DNA from: Idiomarina piscisalsi
Lineage (GTDB): Bacteria > Pseudomonadota > Gammaproteobacteria > Enterobacterales > Alteromonadaceae
Direction of reading: 5' to 3'
Length of the DNA stretch: 64,000 bases
Assembly (NCBI RefSeq): GCF_003987095.1
Contig: NZ_PIQA01000003.1
Location: 1-64,000, forward strand
The notes beneath the pieces are model-generated. The model saw only the letters and a program-made list of their open reading frames with translations. It did no database searches and was not told the origin of the DNA. Shown one piece after another: positions 1 through 9,958 of this stretch. The position numbers were made by a program, and so were the translations under genes. Each line of letters begins with the position of its first letter. The first letter of the stretch is position 1.

Positions 1-25
1 CACAGTTTGCTTGGCTTGATAATAT

Positions 26-36
26 TGTTAAAGAGC
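26..36 (-). promoter_or_regulatory. boxA antitermination site of rRNA leader
   Basis: The minus strand reads GCTCTTTAACA here, matching the boxA core of rRNA leaders that recruits the NusB/NusE antitermination complex. It lies downstream of promoters P1 and P2 and close to the window edge, where a 16S gene on the minus strand is expected to follow. Confidence 0.8.
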
Positions 37-63
37 GTCGCTTCTTCCGAAGCAGGGAGGCGT

Positions 64-91
64 ATTCTACACTTCCCGATGATTTCGTCAA
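64..91 (-). promoter_or_regulatory. rRNA operon promoter P2
   Basis: On the minus strand a -35 TTGACG (86-91) is separated by 16 bases from a -10 TAGAAT (64-69), followed by ACGCCTCCC. It lies about 113 bases downstream of P1, the usual tandem P1-P2 spacing of gammaproteobacterial rRNA operons. Recognition rests on these boxes and on the boxA that follows. Confidence 0.8.
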
Positions 92-176
92 CCTCTTTTT
101 CTGGACTTTTTGTCCGACTGACAAAACCGCCGTCGCCCGACTCAACTCAGTGAGTATCTCGTGACAACGGCGGCGA

Positions 177-204
177 ATTATAGAGATCTTTTTCCGCCTT
201 TCAA
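177..204 (-). promoter_or_regulatory. rRNA operon promoter P1
   Basis: Read on the minus strand there is a -35 TTGAAA (199-204), a 16-base spacer and a perfect -10 TATAAT (177-182), followed by the GC-rich discriminator TCGCCGCC. Upstream (about 205-250) lies an A/T-rich stretch that could serve as an UP element. A 16-base spacer and a GC-rich discriminator are typical of growth-rate-controlled rRNA promoters. Together with P2 and boxA it points to an rRNA operon just off the left edge of the window. The 16S gene itself is not in view. Confidence 0.85.
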
Positions 205-350
205 GATCTTTTTTTGAGAACGGAGAAAAAAGATAAAAAAGGTGGTTTTTTAACCTTCCATGTTAAGTTAGTGTATCTTTACTTGAACTATCATTACACT
301 TATTACTCAAACGTTAAGTGTGTAAGTGAATTAAAAGGGAATAACTAACT

Positions 351-1136
351 ATGCGCCGTAACTACTATAATTATATTTTAGCGCTAAGTATATTGGGTAT
401 ATCCCTAACAGGCTTGCCGTCAGTATCATTTGCGGAGCCCAATTCAAAGCAAATATCATCAACGAAAGAAGCAAAGCTTTTAAAGACTTATACCTCGATA
501 ATTGAAAATCACTTAAACAAAAACTTATCAATAATGCGAACCGTGCGAATACTTGTTAATAACTACCCAGAACACGCTAGTTATATTGTATCCGCTGCTT
601 TCGATTTAACGCCGAATAAGAAGAAAGCCATTATAATGGCAGCTATCCAAGCTGAACCTGCTGTAACTTATACTGTCGTCGAAACTGCTTTAACCTACTT
701 CCCTGGCAGGGCGGAAATGATAGTTCAAACAGCTATCGAAACTGAGCCAGCTTATATTGATGATATTTTATCTCTCGCTATCGCCCACTCACCGGGAAAG
801 GCGGATAGCTTAATAACTGTTACCCTGCAAAACCATCCTTCATATTCTGAGTCAATAATGAGGACAGCCCATGAAAGTTCTTCCAGTAACTTATTATCGT
901 CGGTAATAGGTACGTTGAAACTTATCCCTGAGTCGGCTGATTATGTCTTAAATGGTATAAAGGACTTTTTCACAAGTTTGGGGGGAACAGAATCTGAAGC
1001 TTACATTTCTAAAGAACAGTGGAAACTGCTAGCCGTTGAAGCTAAAAACTCTGGACTAGACAAAGATAGACTACAGTGGCTTGTTGATAAGGGGCATTTG
1101 GAACAAAAAGAGTTAGCCGCTGTTTATAACAAGTAA
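351..1136 (+). CDS. Secreted helical-repeat protein, unknown function
   Basis: A 261-residue protein not recognised as a named family. The first 28 residues form a signal peptide with a hydrophobic core and a likely cleavage after SFA. From about residue 58 to 175 there are six to seven degenerate repeats of roughly 16 residues of the form A-x-x-I-V-x-x-A-x-x-x-x-P, for example AEMIVQTAIETEPAY and ADSLITVTLQNHPSY. This suggests a stack of short helices (an alpha solenoid) in the periplasm or outside the cell. The C-terminal 80 residues are non-repetitive. The start is supported by a purine-rich AAAAGGGA about 8 bases upstream. It stands alone between the rRNA promoters and a shared terminator at 1153-1182, and is transcribed toward the alpha operon. 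A protein-protein scaffold is a guess. Confidence 0.7.
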   Translation: MRRNYYNYILALSILGISLTGLPSVSFAEPNSKQISSTKEAKLLKTYTSIIENHLNKNLSIMRTVRILVNNYPEHASYIVSAAFDLTPNKKKAIIMAAIQAEPAVTYTVVETALTYFPGRAEMIVQTAIETEPAYIDDILSLAIAHSPGKADSLITVTLQNHPSYSESIMRTAHESSSSNLLSSVIGTLKLIPESADYVLNGIKDFFTSLGGTESEAYISKEQWKLLAVEAKNSGLDKDRLQWLVDKGHLEQKELAAVYNK

Positions 1137-1152
1137 TTGAAAAATGCATAAT

Positions 1153-1182
1153 AAAAAGGCCAGCTTAAAGCTGGCCTTTTTA
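1153..1182. terminator. Bidirectional terminator
   Basis: A perfect 10-bp hairpin (AAGGCCAGCT paired with AGCTGGCCTT) is flanked by A-runs on one side and T-runs on the other, so it can stop transcription from the secreted repeat protein (plus strand) and from the alpha operon after rplQ (minus strand). Confidence 0.88.
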
Positions 1183-1188
1183 ATTCGT

Positions 1189-1629
<441 letters not shown>

Positions 1630-2619
1630 TTAGTCGTTTTCAATTAAGCTAGCAGGTGGCCAGTTTTCCAGGCGCATACCCAGAGACAAACCACGTGATG
1701 CCAACACATCTTTAATTTCAGTCAACGACTTCTTACCTAAGTTAGGCGTTTTTAACAGCTCAACTTCGGTACGTTGTACTAAGTCACCAATGTACTGAAT
1801 CGCTTCTGCCTTCAAGCAGTTCGCAGACCGAACAGTCAATTCCAAGTCGTCAACCGGACGAAGAAGAATCGGATCGAATTCCGGTTTCTCTTCTTTTTCT
1901 TCCGGCTCGCTGATATCACGAAGTTCAACGAAAGCATCTAGCTGTTCTGCCAAAATAGTAGCAGAACGTCTAATAGCTTCTTCTGGATCCAACGTACCAT
2001 TGGTTTCCATTTCGATAACCAGCTTGTCTAAGTCAGTACGCTGTTCAACACGAGCCGCATCTACAGAATATGCGATGCGTTCTACTGGGCTGAACGAAGC
2101 GTCAACTAACAGACGACCGATTGGACGCTCATCATCGTCAGCTGACTGACGTGATGCTGCAGGAACGTATCCACGACCACGCTCGACCTTAACACGCATG
2201 TTAAGCTCGTAATCACCGGTAAGGTGACAAATAACGTGCTGTGGATTAACAATTTCTACATCACCATCGTGAGTGAAATCGCCTGCGGTTACAGGACCTG
2301 CTCCGGATTTATTCAAGGTCAACGTAGCTTCGTCTTTACCTTCGATGCTGACTGCCAGCCCTTTCAGGTTCAACAAAATTTCGATGACATCTTCTTGAAC
2401 ACCCTCTTTACTGCTGTATTCATGCAGCACGCCGTCGATTTCAACTTCAGTCACTGCGCAACCTGGCATTGACGATAGTAAAATGCGACGTAACGCATTA
2501 CCCAGTGTATAACCAAAGCCGCGTTCTAGAGGCTCCAGTGTAACCTTGGCATGAGTCGGGCTAATTTGCTCGATGTCGACTAACCTCGGCTTTAGGAATT
2601 CGGTAACAGAACCCTGCAT
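1630..2619 (-). CDS. rpoA: DNA-directed RNA polymerase subunit alpha
   Basis: A full-length alpha subunit of 329 residues. The N-terminal domain (about 1-235) contains the dimerisation motif [14 protein letters not shown]. An acidic linker follows (about 236-250). The C-terminal domain (about 255-320) carries [11 protein letters not shown] and the helix-hairpin-helix [16 protein letters not shown], the surfaces that bind UP elements and activators; these are nearly identical to E. coli. It follows rpsD by 25 bases in the alpha operon. Confidence 0.99.
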   Translation of the reverse strand: MQGSVTEFLKPRLVDIEQISPTHAKVTLEPLERGFGYTLGNALRRILLSSMPGCAVTEVEIDGVLHEYSSKEGVQEDVIEILLNLKGLAVSIEGKDEATLTLNKSGAGPVTAGDFTHDGDVEIVNPQHVICHLTGDYELNMRVKVERGRGYVPAASRQSADDDERPIGRLLVDASFSPVERIAYSVDAARVEQRTDLDKLVIEMETNGTLDPEEAIRRSATILAEQLDAFVELRDISEPEEKEEKPEFDPILLRPVDDLELTVRSANCLKAEAIQYIGDLVQRTEVELLKTPNLGKKSLTEIKDVLASRGLSLGMRLENWPPASLIEND

Positions 2620-2644
2620 TGTGTCCTCTCTCTATGCTTAAGCC

Positions 2645-3265
2645 TTACTTAGAGTAAAGCTCTACGATCAACTGTTCGTTTATTTCAGCAGACAAGTCAC
2701 TACGTTCTGGAAGACGCTTAAACTGACCTTCCATTTTGTTGTTGTCTACTTCTATCCAGACTGGTTTCTCACGTTGTTCCGCAAGTTCCAGTGCTGCTCC
2801 GATACGTGCCTGTTTTTTCGCTTTTTCGCGAACAGAAACGACATCTTCAGGACGAACCTTGAACGATGGAATATTCACTACTTGGCCATTCACAACAACT
2901 GCTTTGTGACTAACCAATTGACGAGCTTCAGCGCGTGTTGACGCAAAACCCATACGATACACTACGTTATCCAAGCGCTGTTCCAACAACTGCAACAGGT
3001 TCTCACCAGTATTGCCTTTCAGTCGAGCTGCTTCTTTGTAGTAGTTACGAAATTGCTTTTCCAGAACGCCGTACATACGACGAACTTTCTGTTTCTCGCG
3101 CAACTGAACACCGTAGTCTGACAAACGACCGCGACGCGCGCCGTGTTGTCCTGGTGCAGTTTCGATCTTACATTTAGAATCGATTGCGCGAACGCCGCTC
3201 TTAAGGAACAAATCCGTTCCTTCGCGACGGCTCAGCTTGAGCTTAGGACCCAAATATCTTGCCAT
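2645..3265 (-). CDS. rpsD: 30S ribosomal protein S4
   Basis: S4 (206 residues) is the primary assembly protein of the 30S body. The start [20 protein letters not shown] and the S4 RNA-binding domain (about residues 96-155, [19 protein letters not shown]) are clear. In E. coli S4 represses the alpha operon by binding the rpsM leader. Here only about 39 leader bases separate the predicted alpha promoter from rpsM, so it is uncertain whether that control exists. Confidence 0.98.
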   Translation of the reverse strand: MARYLGPKLKLSRREGTDLFLKSGVRAIDSKCKIETAPGQHGARRGRLSDYGVQLREKQKVRRMYGVLEKQFRNYYKEAARLKGNTGENLLQLLEQRLDNVVYRMGFASTRAEARQLVSHKAVVVNGQVVNIPSFKVRPEDVVSVREKAKKQARIGAALELAEQREKPVWIEVDNNKMEGQFKRLPERSDLSAEINEQLIVELYSK

Positions 3266-3293
3266 GATCTTTCTCCAACTATCGATTCACGCC

Positions 3294-3683
3294 TTAAACG
3301 CGACGTTTCTTAGGCGGACGACAACCGTTGTGAGGAATCGGTGTCACATCGGTAATATTTGTGATTTTGTAACCAACGGCGTTCAGGGCACGAATCGATG
3401 ATTCACGACCTGGGCCTGGACCATTCACAAATACTTCCAGGTTTTTCAGTCCGTATTCCTTCGCCATTTCACCTGCACGTTCTGCTGCAACCTGTGCTGC
3501 AAACGGCGTTGATTTCCGTGAACCACGGAAGCCTGATCCACCTGCGGTAGCCCACGCTAATGCGTTACCCTGGCGATCAGTAATGGTGATGATGGTGTTG
3601 TTGAAAGATGCATGCACGTGAGCCATGCCATCGGCGACTTGCTTTTTAACGCGCTTGCGAGAACGAGTCGGTGCTTTAGCCAT
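3294..3683 (-). CDS. rpsK: 30S ribosomal protein S11
   Basis: S11 (129 residues) is a 30S platform protein that contacts mRNA near the E site. It starts [15 protein letters not shown] and ends with the highly conserved [15 protein letters not shown]. It lies 14 bases after rpsM in the alpha operon. Confidence 0.98.
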   Translation of the reverse strand: MAKAPTRSRKRVKKQVADGMAHVHASFNNTIITITDRQGNALAWATAGGSGFRGSRKSTPFAAQVAAERAGEMAKEYGLKNLEVFVNGPGPGRESSIRALNAVGYKITNITDVTPIPHNGCRPPKKRRV

Positions 3684-3697
3684 TACTCAATCCCCCC

Positions 3698-4054
3698 TTA
3701 CTTCTTAATTGGTTTGCGCGGTCCTTTACGGGTGCGCGCATTTGTTTTAGTGCGCTGTCCACGTAGAGGAAGGCTGCGACGATGACGAAGTCCACGGAAA
3801 CACCCGAGGTCCATCAAACGTTTAATGTTCATAGATACTTCACGACGCAAGTCACCTTCGACTGCGAATTTTGACACTGCGTCACGAAGCGCGTCCAGTT
3901 TGTCTTCTGACAATGAACCAATCGTAGTATCTTCAGCAATACCCGTTGCAGCTAAAATTTGCTGCGAGCGAGTACGCCCAATACCATAGATAGCAGTTAA
4001 GGCAATAACTGCATGTTTATTGTCAGGAACGTTAATGCCAGCGATACGGGCCAC
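3698..4054 (-). CDS. rpsM: 30S ribosomal protein S13 (GTG start)
   Basis: S13 (118 residues) sits in the 30S head and contacts the P-site tRNA and L5. The conserved start [18 protein letters not shown] and the C-terminal tail [18 protein letters not shown] are present. I chose the GTG at 4052-4054: GGAG of the ribosome binding site is 8 bases upstream of it, and the product then begins like other S13 proteins. A GTG two codons earlier would sit only 2 bases from the binding site. It is the first gene of the alpha operon. Confidence 0.97.
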   Translation of the reverse strand: MARIAGINVPDNKHAVIALTAIYGIGRTRSQQILAATGIAEDTTIGSLSEDKLDALRDAVSKFAVEGDLRREVSMNIKRLMDLGCFRGLRHRRSLPLRGQRTKTNARTRKGPRKPIKK

Positions 4055-4099
4055 TAACACGTCTCCTTTAGTTTGTAGGCATCAGTTGAAAAGCCCGTT

Positions 4100-4128
4100 A
4101 GGATACTCAACCGATTGCCGAATTGCAA
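4100..4128 (-). promoter_or_regulatory. Predicted alpha operon promoter
   Basis: On the minus strand -35 TTGCAA (4123-4128), 17 bases, then -10 TATCCT (4100-4105), about 46 bases upstream of rpsM. Unlike the rRNA, S10 and spc promoters, it lacks the TTCGCCGCC discriminator and instead has AACGGGC. Confidence 0.55.
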
Positions 4129-4137
4129 ATACTTCAA

Positions 4138-4157
4138 GGCGGCGACATAAAGCCGCC
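4138..4157 (-). terminator. Hairpin after rpmJ, possible weak terminator
   Basis: GGCGGC and GCCGCC form a 6-bp GC stem just downstream of rpmJ on the minus strand, but no clear T-run follows. It could partly separate the spc and alpha transcripts or act as a processing or stabilising structure. Confidence 0.35.
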
Positions 4158-4172
4158 GACCTTTCCTTCGAA

Positions 4173-4286
4173 TCAACCTTGTCGTTGTTTGTGTTTTGCA
4201 TCAGAGCAAATAACGCGTACTACGCCATTACGCTTGATGATTTTACAGTTACGACAGATTTTCTTCACGGAAGCACGAACTTTCAT
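4173..4286 (-). CDS. rpmJ: 50S ribosomal protein L36
   Basis: A 37-residue protein found by reading the secY-rpsM gap. It begins [20 protein letters not shown] and ends KHKQRQG. Cys11, Cys14, Cys27 and His32 form the zinc site of the zinc-binding type of L36. A GGAG ribosome binding site lies before the ATG. It is the last gene of the spc operon, 24 bases after secY. Confidence 0.97.
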   Translation of the reverse strand: MKVRASVKKICRNCKIIKRNGVVRVICSDAKHKQRQG

Positions 4287-4310
4287 TGCTACTCTCCGTT
4301 CTACCCAACC

Positions 4311-5639
4311 TTATCGACCGTAGCCTTTAAGGTTAGCTTTTTTAAGCACAGAGTCATATTGATTAGACATCATATGAGTCTGTACCTGTGCCATAAAGTC
4401 CATGATGACAACCACGATAATCAATAACGATGTACCGCCGAAGTAGAACTGAACGTTCCAAGCAATCATCATAAACTCAGGAACCAAACAGACAAAGGTA
4501 ATGTACAGAGCACCTGCTAAAGTCAAGCGAGTCATTACTTTGTCAATATAACGCGACGTTTGTTCACCTGGCCGAATGCCCGGAATGAAAGCGCCGGATT
4601 TCTTCAAGTTATCAGCTGTCTCGCGCGGGTTAAATACCAACGCAGTGTAGAAGAAACAGAAGAAAATAATTGCAGCCGCATACAGTAACACATAAAGCGG
4701 CTGACCGGGAGACAATGTCATTGAGACTTGTTGTAAAAAGTCAGCAACAACTCCTTCGCCTGAACCAAACCAGGTAGCGATGGTTCCCGGAAACAAAATA
4801 ATACTCGATGCAAAGATTGGAGGTATAACGCCAGCCATGTTTACTTTCAATGGCAAATGCGTACTTTGAGCTGCAAATACCTTACGCCCCTGTTGACGTT
4901 TTGCGTAGTTGACAACGATACGACGTTGACCACGCTCGACGAAAACAACAAAGTAAGTCACTGCAACAACAACAACACCAATCAATAACAGTAGTAACAA
5001 GTGTAAATCGCCTTGGCGTGCTTGTTCAAACGTTTGACCAATCGCCGATGGCAACCCTGCTACAATACCCACAAATATCAGGATAGAGATACCGTTACCA
5101 ATACCTCGTTCAGTAATTTGCTCGCCTAGCCACATAAGGAACATTGTTCCAGTAACCAAGCTTACTACAGCTGTAAAGTAAAAGCCGAAACCAGGATCGA
5201 TAACTAACCCTGGCATTAAGTTAGGTAAGCCAGTAGCTATACCTATCGACTGGAACGTAGCCAGTATTAAAGTACCCCAACGCGTATACTGGTTTATCTT
5301 GCGACGACCAGACTCACCTTCTTTCTTAATTTCAGCTAAGCGAGGATGAACCACACTTGCAAGCTGCATAATAATTGAAGCCGAGATATACGGCATGATA
5401 CCTAATGCAAATACTGACGCGCGTTCTAAGGCACCACCGCTGAACATGTTAAACATGGCAACGATGGTATCTTTTTGCTGTTCGAATAACTGAGCGAGTA
5501 CAGCGGCATCAATACCAGGAATAGGCACAAAGGAGCCCGCTCGGAAAACGATAATCGCTCCTAACACAAACAACAGGCGACGCTTAAGTTCCGACAAGCC
5601 ACCTTGCGCTCGATTTGATTCCAATCCTGGTTTAGCCAT
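4311..5639 (-). CDS. secY: Protein translocase subunit SecY
   Basis: The channel subunit of the Sec translocon in the inner membrane (442 residues, about ten transmembrane helices). The N-terminal stretch [20 protein letters not shown], the pore-region sequence [10 protein letters not shown] and the cytosolic loop [11 protein letters not shown] are typical. It lies 5 bases after rplO, near the end of the spc operon as in E. coli. Confidence 0.98.
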   Translation of the reverse strand: MAKPGLESNRAQGGLSELKRRLLFVLGAIIVFRAGSFVPIPGIDAAVLAQLFEQQKDTIVAMFNMFSGGALERASVFALGIMPYISASIIMQLASVVHPRLAEIKKEGESGRRKINQYTRWGTLILATFQSIGIATGLPNLMPGLVIDPGFGFYFTAVVSLVTGTMFLMWLGEQITERGIGNGISILIFVGIVAGLPSAIGQTFEQARQGDLHLLLLLLIGVVVVAVTYFVVFVERGQRRIVVNYAKRQQGRKVFAAQSTHLPLKVNMAGVIPPIFASSIILFPGTIATWFGSGEGVVADFLQQVSMTLSPGQPLYVLLYAAAIIFFCFFYTALVFNPRETADNLKKSGAFIPGIRPGEQTSRYIDKVMTRLTLAGALYITFVCLVPEFMMIAWNVQFYFGGTSLLIIVVVIMDFMAQVQTHMMSNQYDSVLKKANLKGYGR

Positions 5640-5644
5640 TTGCT

Positions 5645-6079
5645 CTATCCTTCGATTTTTCCGCCAGCAGCTTCAATAGCTTCGCGAGCGCCTTTGGTGA
5701 CTTTAAGACCTTTAACAGTCACTTTACGACTAATTTCGCCTGACTTAATGACTTTAGCAGCCAAAATGTTCTTACGAATTAGTCCCGCAGCTTTTAACGT
5801 TGCTAAATCTACAACATCACCTTCGACTTTCGCGATTTCTGCCAAGTTCAATTCCGCAGTGGTCATAGCCTTGCGAGAAGTGAAACCAAATTTAGGCAGA
5901 CGACGCTGGATTGGCATTTGACCGCCTTCGAAACCTGGTTTCACGCTGCCACCAGAGCGAGACTTCTGCCCTTTGTGACCACGCCCACCGGTTTTACCCA
6001 GACCTGATCCAATACCGCGTCCAACGCGTTTTTTGCTGCTTTTTGCACCAGGTGCGGGAGAAAGATTATTTAATTCCAT
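5645..6079 (-). CDS. rplO: 50S ribosomal protein L15
   Basis: L15 (144 residues) starts [20 protein letters not shown], with the glycine- and lysine-rich N-terminal extension ([19 protein letters not shown]) that reaches into 23S rRNA. It is in the spc operon, 3 bases after rpmD. Confidence 0.98.
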   Translation of the reverse strand: MELNNLSPAPGAKSSKKRVGRGIGSGLGKTGGRGHKGQKSRSGGSVKPGFEGGQMPIQRRLPKFGFTSRKAMTTAELNLAEIAKVEGDVVDLATLKAAGLIRKNILAAKVIKSGEISRKVTVKGLKVTKGAREAIEAAGGKIEG

Positions 6080-6082
6080 CGT

Positions 6083-6265
6083 TTATCCCTCCACCTTAAT
6101 CATGTAATTTACTTGGTTCACCATACCGCGGACTGCAGCAGTGTCTTCCAACTCTACTGTGTGACCAATGCGGCGGAGACCCAAGCCACGTAGTGTAGCT
6201 TTATGCTTCGGTAAACGACCGATAGAGCTACGCGTCTGTGTTACTTTGATTGTCTTTTTCGCCAT
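6083..6265 (-). CDS. rpmD: 50S ribosomal protein L30
   Basis: L30, 60 residues, with the conserved core [20 protein letters not shown]. In the spc operon, 6 bases after rpsE. Confidence 0.97.
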   Translation of the reverse strand: MAKKTIKVTQTRSSIGRLPKHKATLRGLGLRRIGHTVELEDTAAVRGMVNQVNYMIKVEG

Positions 6266-6271
6266 TGTTCA

Positions 6272-6772
6272 CTACCCCAGTATCTCTTCAACGCGCAATC
6301 CACGCTTAGCCGCTACTTGTTCAGGCGACTTCATGTCGTTCAGAGCCTTAATAGTGGCACGAACAACGTTGATTGGGTTGGTTGAACCATATGCTTTTGA
6401 CAGCACGTTATGAACACCTGCAACTTCAAGAACCGCACGCATAGCACCACCAGCGATGATACCCGTACCTTCTAATGCAGGCTGCATGTATACCTGTGAA
6501 CCTGAGTGACGTCCTTTTACAGGATGCTGCAAAGTGTCGCCTTTCAGTTGAATGGTAACCATATTGCGGCGTGCTTTTTCCATTGCTTTTTGAATAGCAG
6601 CAGGAACTTCACGTGCTTTACCATAACCAAAACCGACTTTTCCTTTACCGTCGCCAACTACAGTCAGTGCAGTGAAGCTAAAGATACGACCACCTTTAAC
6701 AACTTTCGCTACACGGTTAACTGTAATCAACTTTTCAATCAGTTCACCATTTTGAGCTTCTACATTTGCCAT
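6272..6772 (-). CDS. rpsE: 30S ribosomal protein S5
   Basis: S5 (166 residues) is involved in mRNA unwinding and decoding fidelity. It has the double-stranded-RNA-binding-like N-terminal domain ([20 protein letters not shown]) and the C-terminal domain with [15 protein letters not shown]. In the spc operon between rplR and rpmD. Confidence 0.98.
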   Translation of the reverse strand: MANVEAQNGELIEKLITVNRVAKVVKGGRIFSFTALTVVGDGKGKVGFGYGKAREVPAAIQKAMEKARRNMVTIQLKGDTLQHPVKGRHSGSQVYMQPALEGTGIIAGGAMRAVLEVAGVHNVLSKAYGSTNPINVVRATIKALNDMKSPEQVAAKRGLRVEEILG

Positions 6773-6781
6773 GTTCGTCTC

Positions 6782-7135
6782 CTAGAACTGAAGTCCGGCT
6801 TCACGAGCTGCGTCAGCCAAAGCTGCTACGCGACCGTGGTATTTGAAACCACTACGATCAAAAGAAACGCTTTTAACGCCTTTTTCAATCGCTCGTTCAG
6901 CGATAGTTTTGCCCACTACTTTGGCTGCGTCTACGTTACCCGTAGATTTAAGCCCTTCGCGAACACTTTTCTCTGCAGTCGATGCGGCTGCCAGCACTTC
7001 AGAACCGTTAGGTGCGATCAACTGTGCGTAAATGTGCCGTGGTGTACGGTGAACGACCAGGCGATTTGCACCCAACTCTTCAATTTGTTTACGTGCGCGA
7101 GTAGCACGACGTAAGCGAGCTGCTTTCTTGTCCAT
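6782..7135 (-). CDS. rplR: 50S ribosomal protein L18
   Basis: L18 (117 residues) binds 5S rRNA. It has the basic N-terminus [17 protein letters not shown] and the C-terminal [19 protein letters not shown]. In the spc operon, 9 bases after rplF. Confidence 0.98.
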   Translation of the reverse strand: MDKKAARLRRATRARKQIEELGANRLVVHRTPRHIYAQLIAPNGSEVLAAASTAEKSVREGLKSTGNVDAAKVVGKTIAERAIEKGVKSVSFDRSGFKYHGRVAALADAAREAGLQF

Positions 7136-7144
7136 CGTATTACC

Positions 7145-7678
7145 CTACTTTTTCTTGGCTTCTTTACGGCGCACTTGCTCGTCAGCATAACGTACACCTT
7201 TACCTTTGTAAGGCTCTGGCTTACGGTATGCGCGAATGTTAGCGGCAACTTGACCGACTAACTGCTTATCTGCACCTTTAACGACGACTTCAGTCTGAGT
7301 CGGAGTTTCGATAGTAATTCCTTCAGGAATTTCGAACTCCACAGGATGCGAGAAGCCTAGCGTCAGGTTCAGTTTTTTACCTTGTGCTTGCGCACGGTAA
7401 CCAACACCCATCAACTGTAACTTACGTTCGAATCCTTTAGTGACTCCGACCACCATGTTTTGCAACAATGCGCGAGCTGTACCTGCTTGAGCCGTTGAAT
7501 TAGCAACACCCTCACGAGGGTTTGTACGTAATTCACTCTCTTCTTTAACCAGTTCAACTGCATCGTTAACAACACGACTCAATGAGCCTTGAGCACCTTT
7601 AATCGTGACTTCCTGGCCATTTAGCGTAACTTCAACGCCAGCAGGAATTTCAATAGGTGCTTTAGCAACACGTGACAT
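7145..7678 (-). CDS. rplF: 50S ribosomal protein L6
   Basis: L6 (177 residues), two tandem L6 folds, located near the base of the L7/L12 stalk. The start [17 protein letters not shown] and the C-terminal [15 protein letters not shown] are diagnostic. In the spc operon, 14 bases after rpsH. Confidence 0.98.
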   Translation of the reverse strand: MSRVAKAPIEIPAGVEVTLNGQEVTIKGAQGSLSRVVNDAVELVKEESELRTNPREGVANSTAQAGTARALLQNMVVGVTKGFERKLQLMGVGYRAQAQGKKLNLTLGFSHPVEFEIPEGITIETPTQTEVVVKGADKQLVGQVAANIRAYRKPEPYKGKGVRYADEQVRRKEAKKK

Positions 7679-7692
7679 TTCCTACCTCCTAA

Positions 7693-8085
7693 TTACGCTA
7701 CGTAACCAATGATTTCGCCACCAAGACCAGCTTGGCGAGCGGCACGATCGGTCATCAGGCCTTTAGACGTCGAAACAACTGCGATGCCAAGGCCACCCAT
7801 TACGTTAGGCAGCTCGTTGCGCTTCTTATAGATGCGCAAACCAGGGCGACTAACGCGCTCGATTGATTCAATTACTGGCTTGCCTTCGAAATACTTCAGT
7901 TCGATTTCAAGCTCAGGTTTAGCAGTGCTCTCAGCGCTGTAACCTGTAATAAAACCTTCTTCTTTCAGAACTTGAGCAATCGCCACTTTCTGCTTAGAAG
8001 ACGGCATTTTTACCGTTACTTTATTAGCACCTTGAGCGTTGCGAATGCGTGTGAACATATCCGCAATTGGATCTTGCATGCTCAT
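7693..8085 (-). CDS. rpsH: 30S ribosomal protein S8
   Basis: S8 (130 residues) is a primary 16S rRNA-binding protein. It starts [18 protein letters not shown] and has the C-terminal [20 protein letters not shown]. In E. coli S8 is the translational repressor of the spc operon, binding near the rplE start; I did not model that site here. Confidence 0.98.
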   Translation of the reverse strand: MSMQDPIADMFTRIRNAQGANKVTVKMPSSKQKVAIAQVLKEEGFITGYSAESTAKPELEIELKYFEGKPVIESIERVSRPGLRIYKKRNELPNVMGGLGIAVVSTSKGLMTDRAARQAGLGGEIIGYVA

Positions 8086-8111
8086 ATTTGCTTTCTCCCG
8101 TGATTCGTGGC

Positions 8112-8417
8112 TTACCAGCTAGCTTTTTTCAAGCCAGGAATTTCACCGCGCATCGCCATCTCACGGACCTTAATACGGCTCATGCCGAATTTACGAAGGA
8201 AACCATGAGGACGACCAGTTATACGACAACGGTTACGTTGACGTGACGGACTGGCATCACGTGGGAGCTTCTGCAATTTCAGAACTGCTTCCCAACGCTC
8301 TTCGTCTGATGCATTTACGTCATTAATGACCGCTTTCAGTGCGTTGCGTTTTTCTGCGTATTTTGAAGCGATTTTAGCTCGCTTCGCGTCACGCGCTTTC
8401 ATTGACTGTTTTGCCAT
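8112..8417 (-). CDS. rpsN: 30S ribosomal protein S14
   Basis: S14 (101 residues) of the long form without the CXXC zinc knuckle, with the conserved C-terminal [20 protein letters not shown]. In the spc operon, 11 bases after rplE. Confidence 0.98.
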   Translation of the reverse strand: MAKQSMKARDAKRAKIASKYAEKRNALKAVINDVNASDEERWEAVLKLQKLPRDASPSRQRNRCRITGRPHGFLRKFGMSRIKVREMAMRGEIPGLKKASW

Positions 8418-8428
8418 AACTCTACACC

Positions 8429-8968
8429 TTACTTTCTGAACGGGAAGTTAAAGGCAGCTAGCAAAGCACGAGCTTCGTCATCTGTGCCAGCATTAGTGGT
8501 AATGGTGATATCCAGACCACGTACCTTGTCGACTTTGTCATAGTCGATTTCCGGAAAGATGATCTGCTCACGAACACCCATGCTGTAGTTACCACGACCG
8601 TCAAACGATTTAGGGTTGAGGCCACGGAAGTCACGGATACGTGGGATTGCAATCGAGATTAAACGTTGCAAAAAGTCCCACATGCGCTCGCCGCGCAGAG
8701 TTACTTTACAGCCAATCGGGAAGCCTTCACGGATTTTGAAACCGGCGACAGACTTGCGTGCAACAGTACGCACAGGCTTTTGACCAGAAATGGCCTCTAA
8801 GTCTGCGACTGCATTGTCAAGTACTTTTTTGTCAGCCAGAGCTTCACCAACACCCATGTTAAGGGTGATTTTTTCAATCCGAGGGACTTGCATGACGCTG
8901 TTGTAGCTGAACTCTTTCATCAGTCCAGGAACTACCGATTCTCTATAAAAATCATGCAGTTTCGCCAT
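8429..8968 (-). CDS. rplE: 50S ribosomal protein L5
   Basis: L5 (179 residues) binds 5S rRNA and bridges to S13. It has [20 protein letters not shown] at the start and the conserved [20 protein letters not shown] at the end. In the spc operon, 20 bases after rplX. Confidence 0.98.
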   Translation of the reverse strand: MAKLHDFYRESVVPGLMKEFSYNSVMQVPRIEKITLNMGVGEALADKKVLDNAVADLEAISGQKPVRTVARKSVAGFKIREGFPIGCKVTLRGERMWDFLQRLISIAIPRIRDFRGLNPKSFDGRGNYSMGVREQIIFPEIDYDKVDKVRGLDITITTNAGTDDEARALLAAFNFPFRK

Positions 8969-8988
8969 CGTAAAACTCCAAGTTTGAA

Positions 8989-9303
8989 TTAAATGATTGC
9001 GTTGTTCGATTTGAAGAAACGGACTTTTTTGCCGTCTTCAATACGAAAACCAACACGATCTGCTTTACCTGTCTCTGGATTAAAGATCGCAACGTTAGAA
9101 ACATGAATTGGTGCTTCTTGTTCTACGATGCCGCCAGATTCACCTAAAGCCGGATTTGGCTTCTGGTGTTTCTTGACTACGTTAACGCCTTCGACGATAA
9201 CGCGATCTTTATCAGTAAGAACTTTCAGGACTTTGCCTTGCTTGCCCTTGTCCTTACCTGCCAGGACGACTACTTCGTCATCACGTTTAATTTTTGCCGC
9301 CAT
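8989..9303 (-). CDS. rplX: 50S ribosomal protein L24
   Basis: L24 (104 residues), an assembly-initiator protein with a KOW motif (about residues 6-33, [17 protein letters not shown]). In the spc operon, 10 bases after rplN. Confidence 0.98.
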   Translation of the reverse strand: MAAKIKRDDEVVVLAGKDKGKQGKVLKVLTDKDRVIVEGVNVVKKHQKPNPALGESGGIVEQEAPIHVSNVAIFNPETGKADRVGFRIEDGKKVRFFKSNNAII

Positions 9304-9313
9304 AATTGACTCC

Positions 9314-9682
9314 TTATAGTACTTCTGGTGCCAGCGAGATAATCTTCATAAACTGCTCTGAACGCAGCTCACGAGTTACCGGACCGAAGATACGAGTGCC
9401 AATGGGCTGTTGGTTGCTGTTCAACAACACAGCCGCGTTGCGGTCAAAACGGATGACCGACCCGTCTTGACGACGGACGCCTTTTCTGGTGCGAACGACC
9501 ACCGCATTCACAACATCACCTTTCTTCACCTTACCGCGCGGAATTGCTTCCTTAACAGTAACTTTGATGATATCGCCGATGTTTGCGTAGCGACGGTGCG
9601 AACCACCTAGAACCTTAATACATTGTACGCTGCGCGCGCCGGAGTTATCGGCAACGTCCAGGGTAGTTTGCATTTGGATCAT
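9314..9682 (-). CDS. rplN: 50S ribosomal protein L14
   Basis: L14 (122 residues) contacts 16S helix 14 at an intersubunit bridge. It starts [20 protein letters not shown]. It is the first gene of the spc operon. In other gammaproteobacteria rpsQ lies directly upstream; here the mrp operon and a porin gene intervene. Confidence 0.98.
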   Translation of the reverse strand: MIQMQTTLDVADNSGARSVQCIKVLGGSHRRYANIGDIIKVTVKEAIPRGKVKKGDVVNAVVVRTRKGVRRQDGSVIRFDRNAAVLLNSNQQPIGTRIFGPVTRELRSEQFMKIISLAPEVL

Positions 9683-9701
9683 TTCAGTGCCCCGCTTAGT
9701 T

Positions 9702-9724
9702 AAAAAAACAGACCCTCTCGGGTC
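9702..9724 (-). terminator. Attenuator-like hairpin in the rplN leader
   Basis: On the minus strand GACCC-GAGA-GGGTC forms a short stem closed by a GNRA-type tetraloop and followed by TGTTTTTTT. It lies between the predicted spc promoter and rplN, so it would act within the leader rather than at an operon end. The stem is only 5 bp, so termination may be partial. Confidence 0.5.
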
Positions 9725-9763
9725 GTGCTGCCTTTGGTTTTTCCCTTATAAAAAGGGCGGCGA

Positions 9764-9772
9764 ATTGTAACA
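9764..9772 (-). promoter_or_regulatory. Predicted spc operon promoter (extended -10)
   Basis: On the minus strand TGTTACAAT gives an extended -10 (TGn plus TACAAT), followed by TCGCCGCC, the same discriminator as rRNA promoter P1. No good -35 is visible. The leader would be about 75 bases and begins with a small CCCTT/AAGGG hairpin. Confidence 0.6.
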
Positions 9773-9958
9773 GATAAAAATTAGATGTGGTAGGGCAATC
9801 TCACTTTTTTTCGTAAGACTGGATGAACAACAGATTATAACCGACGAGATTATATTGGCAGTCATCCGTTAGAGTGATAAATTCGTACCTCGTTTACAGT
9901 TAATTTTCATTTGGTTAGTGGCTACAAAAGCGTTAGCAATGGGACAACGGATGAGCCT

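Noticed and set aside
4020-4427. A 135-codon open frame on the plus strand across rpsM/rpmJ/secY
   Set aside because: Antisense shadow of three real genes; it hides the true rpmJ on the other strand.
6506-7114. A 202-codon open frame on the plus strand opposite rpsE/rplR
   Set aside because: It is antisense to highly conserved ribosomal genes, has a Cys/Phe-rich composition typical of shadow frames and no ribosome binding site.
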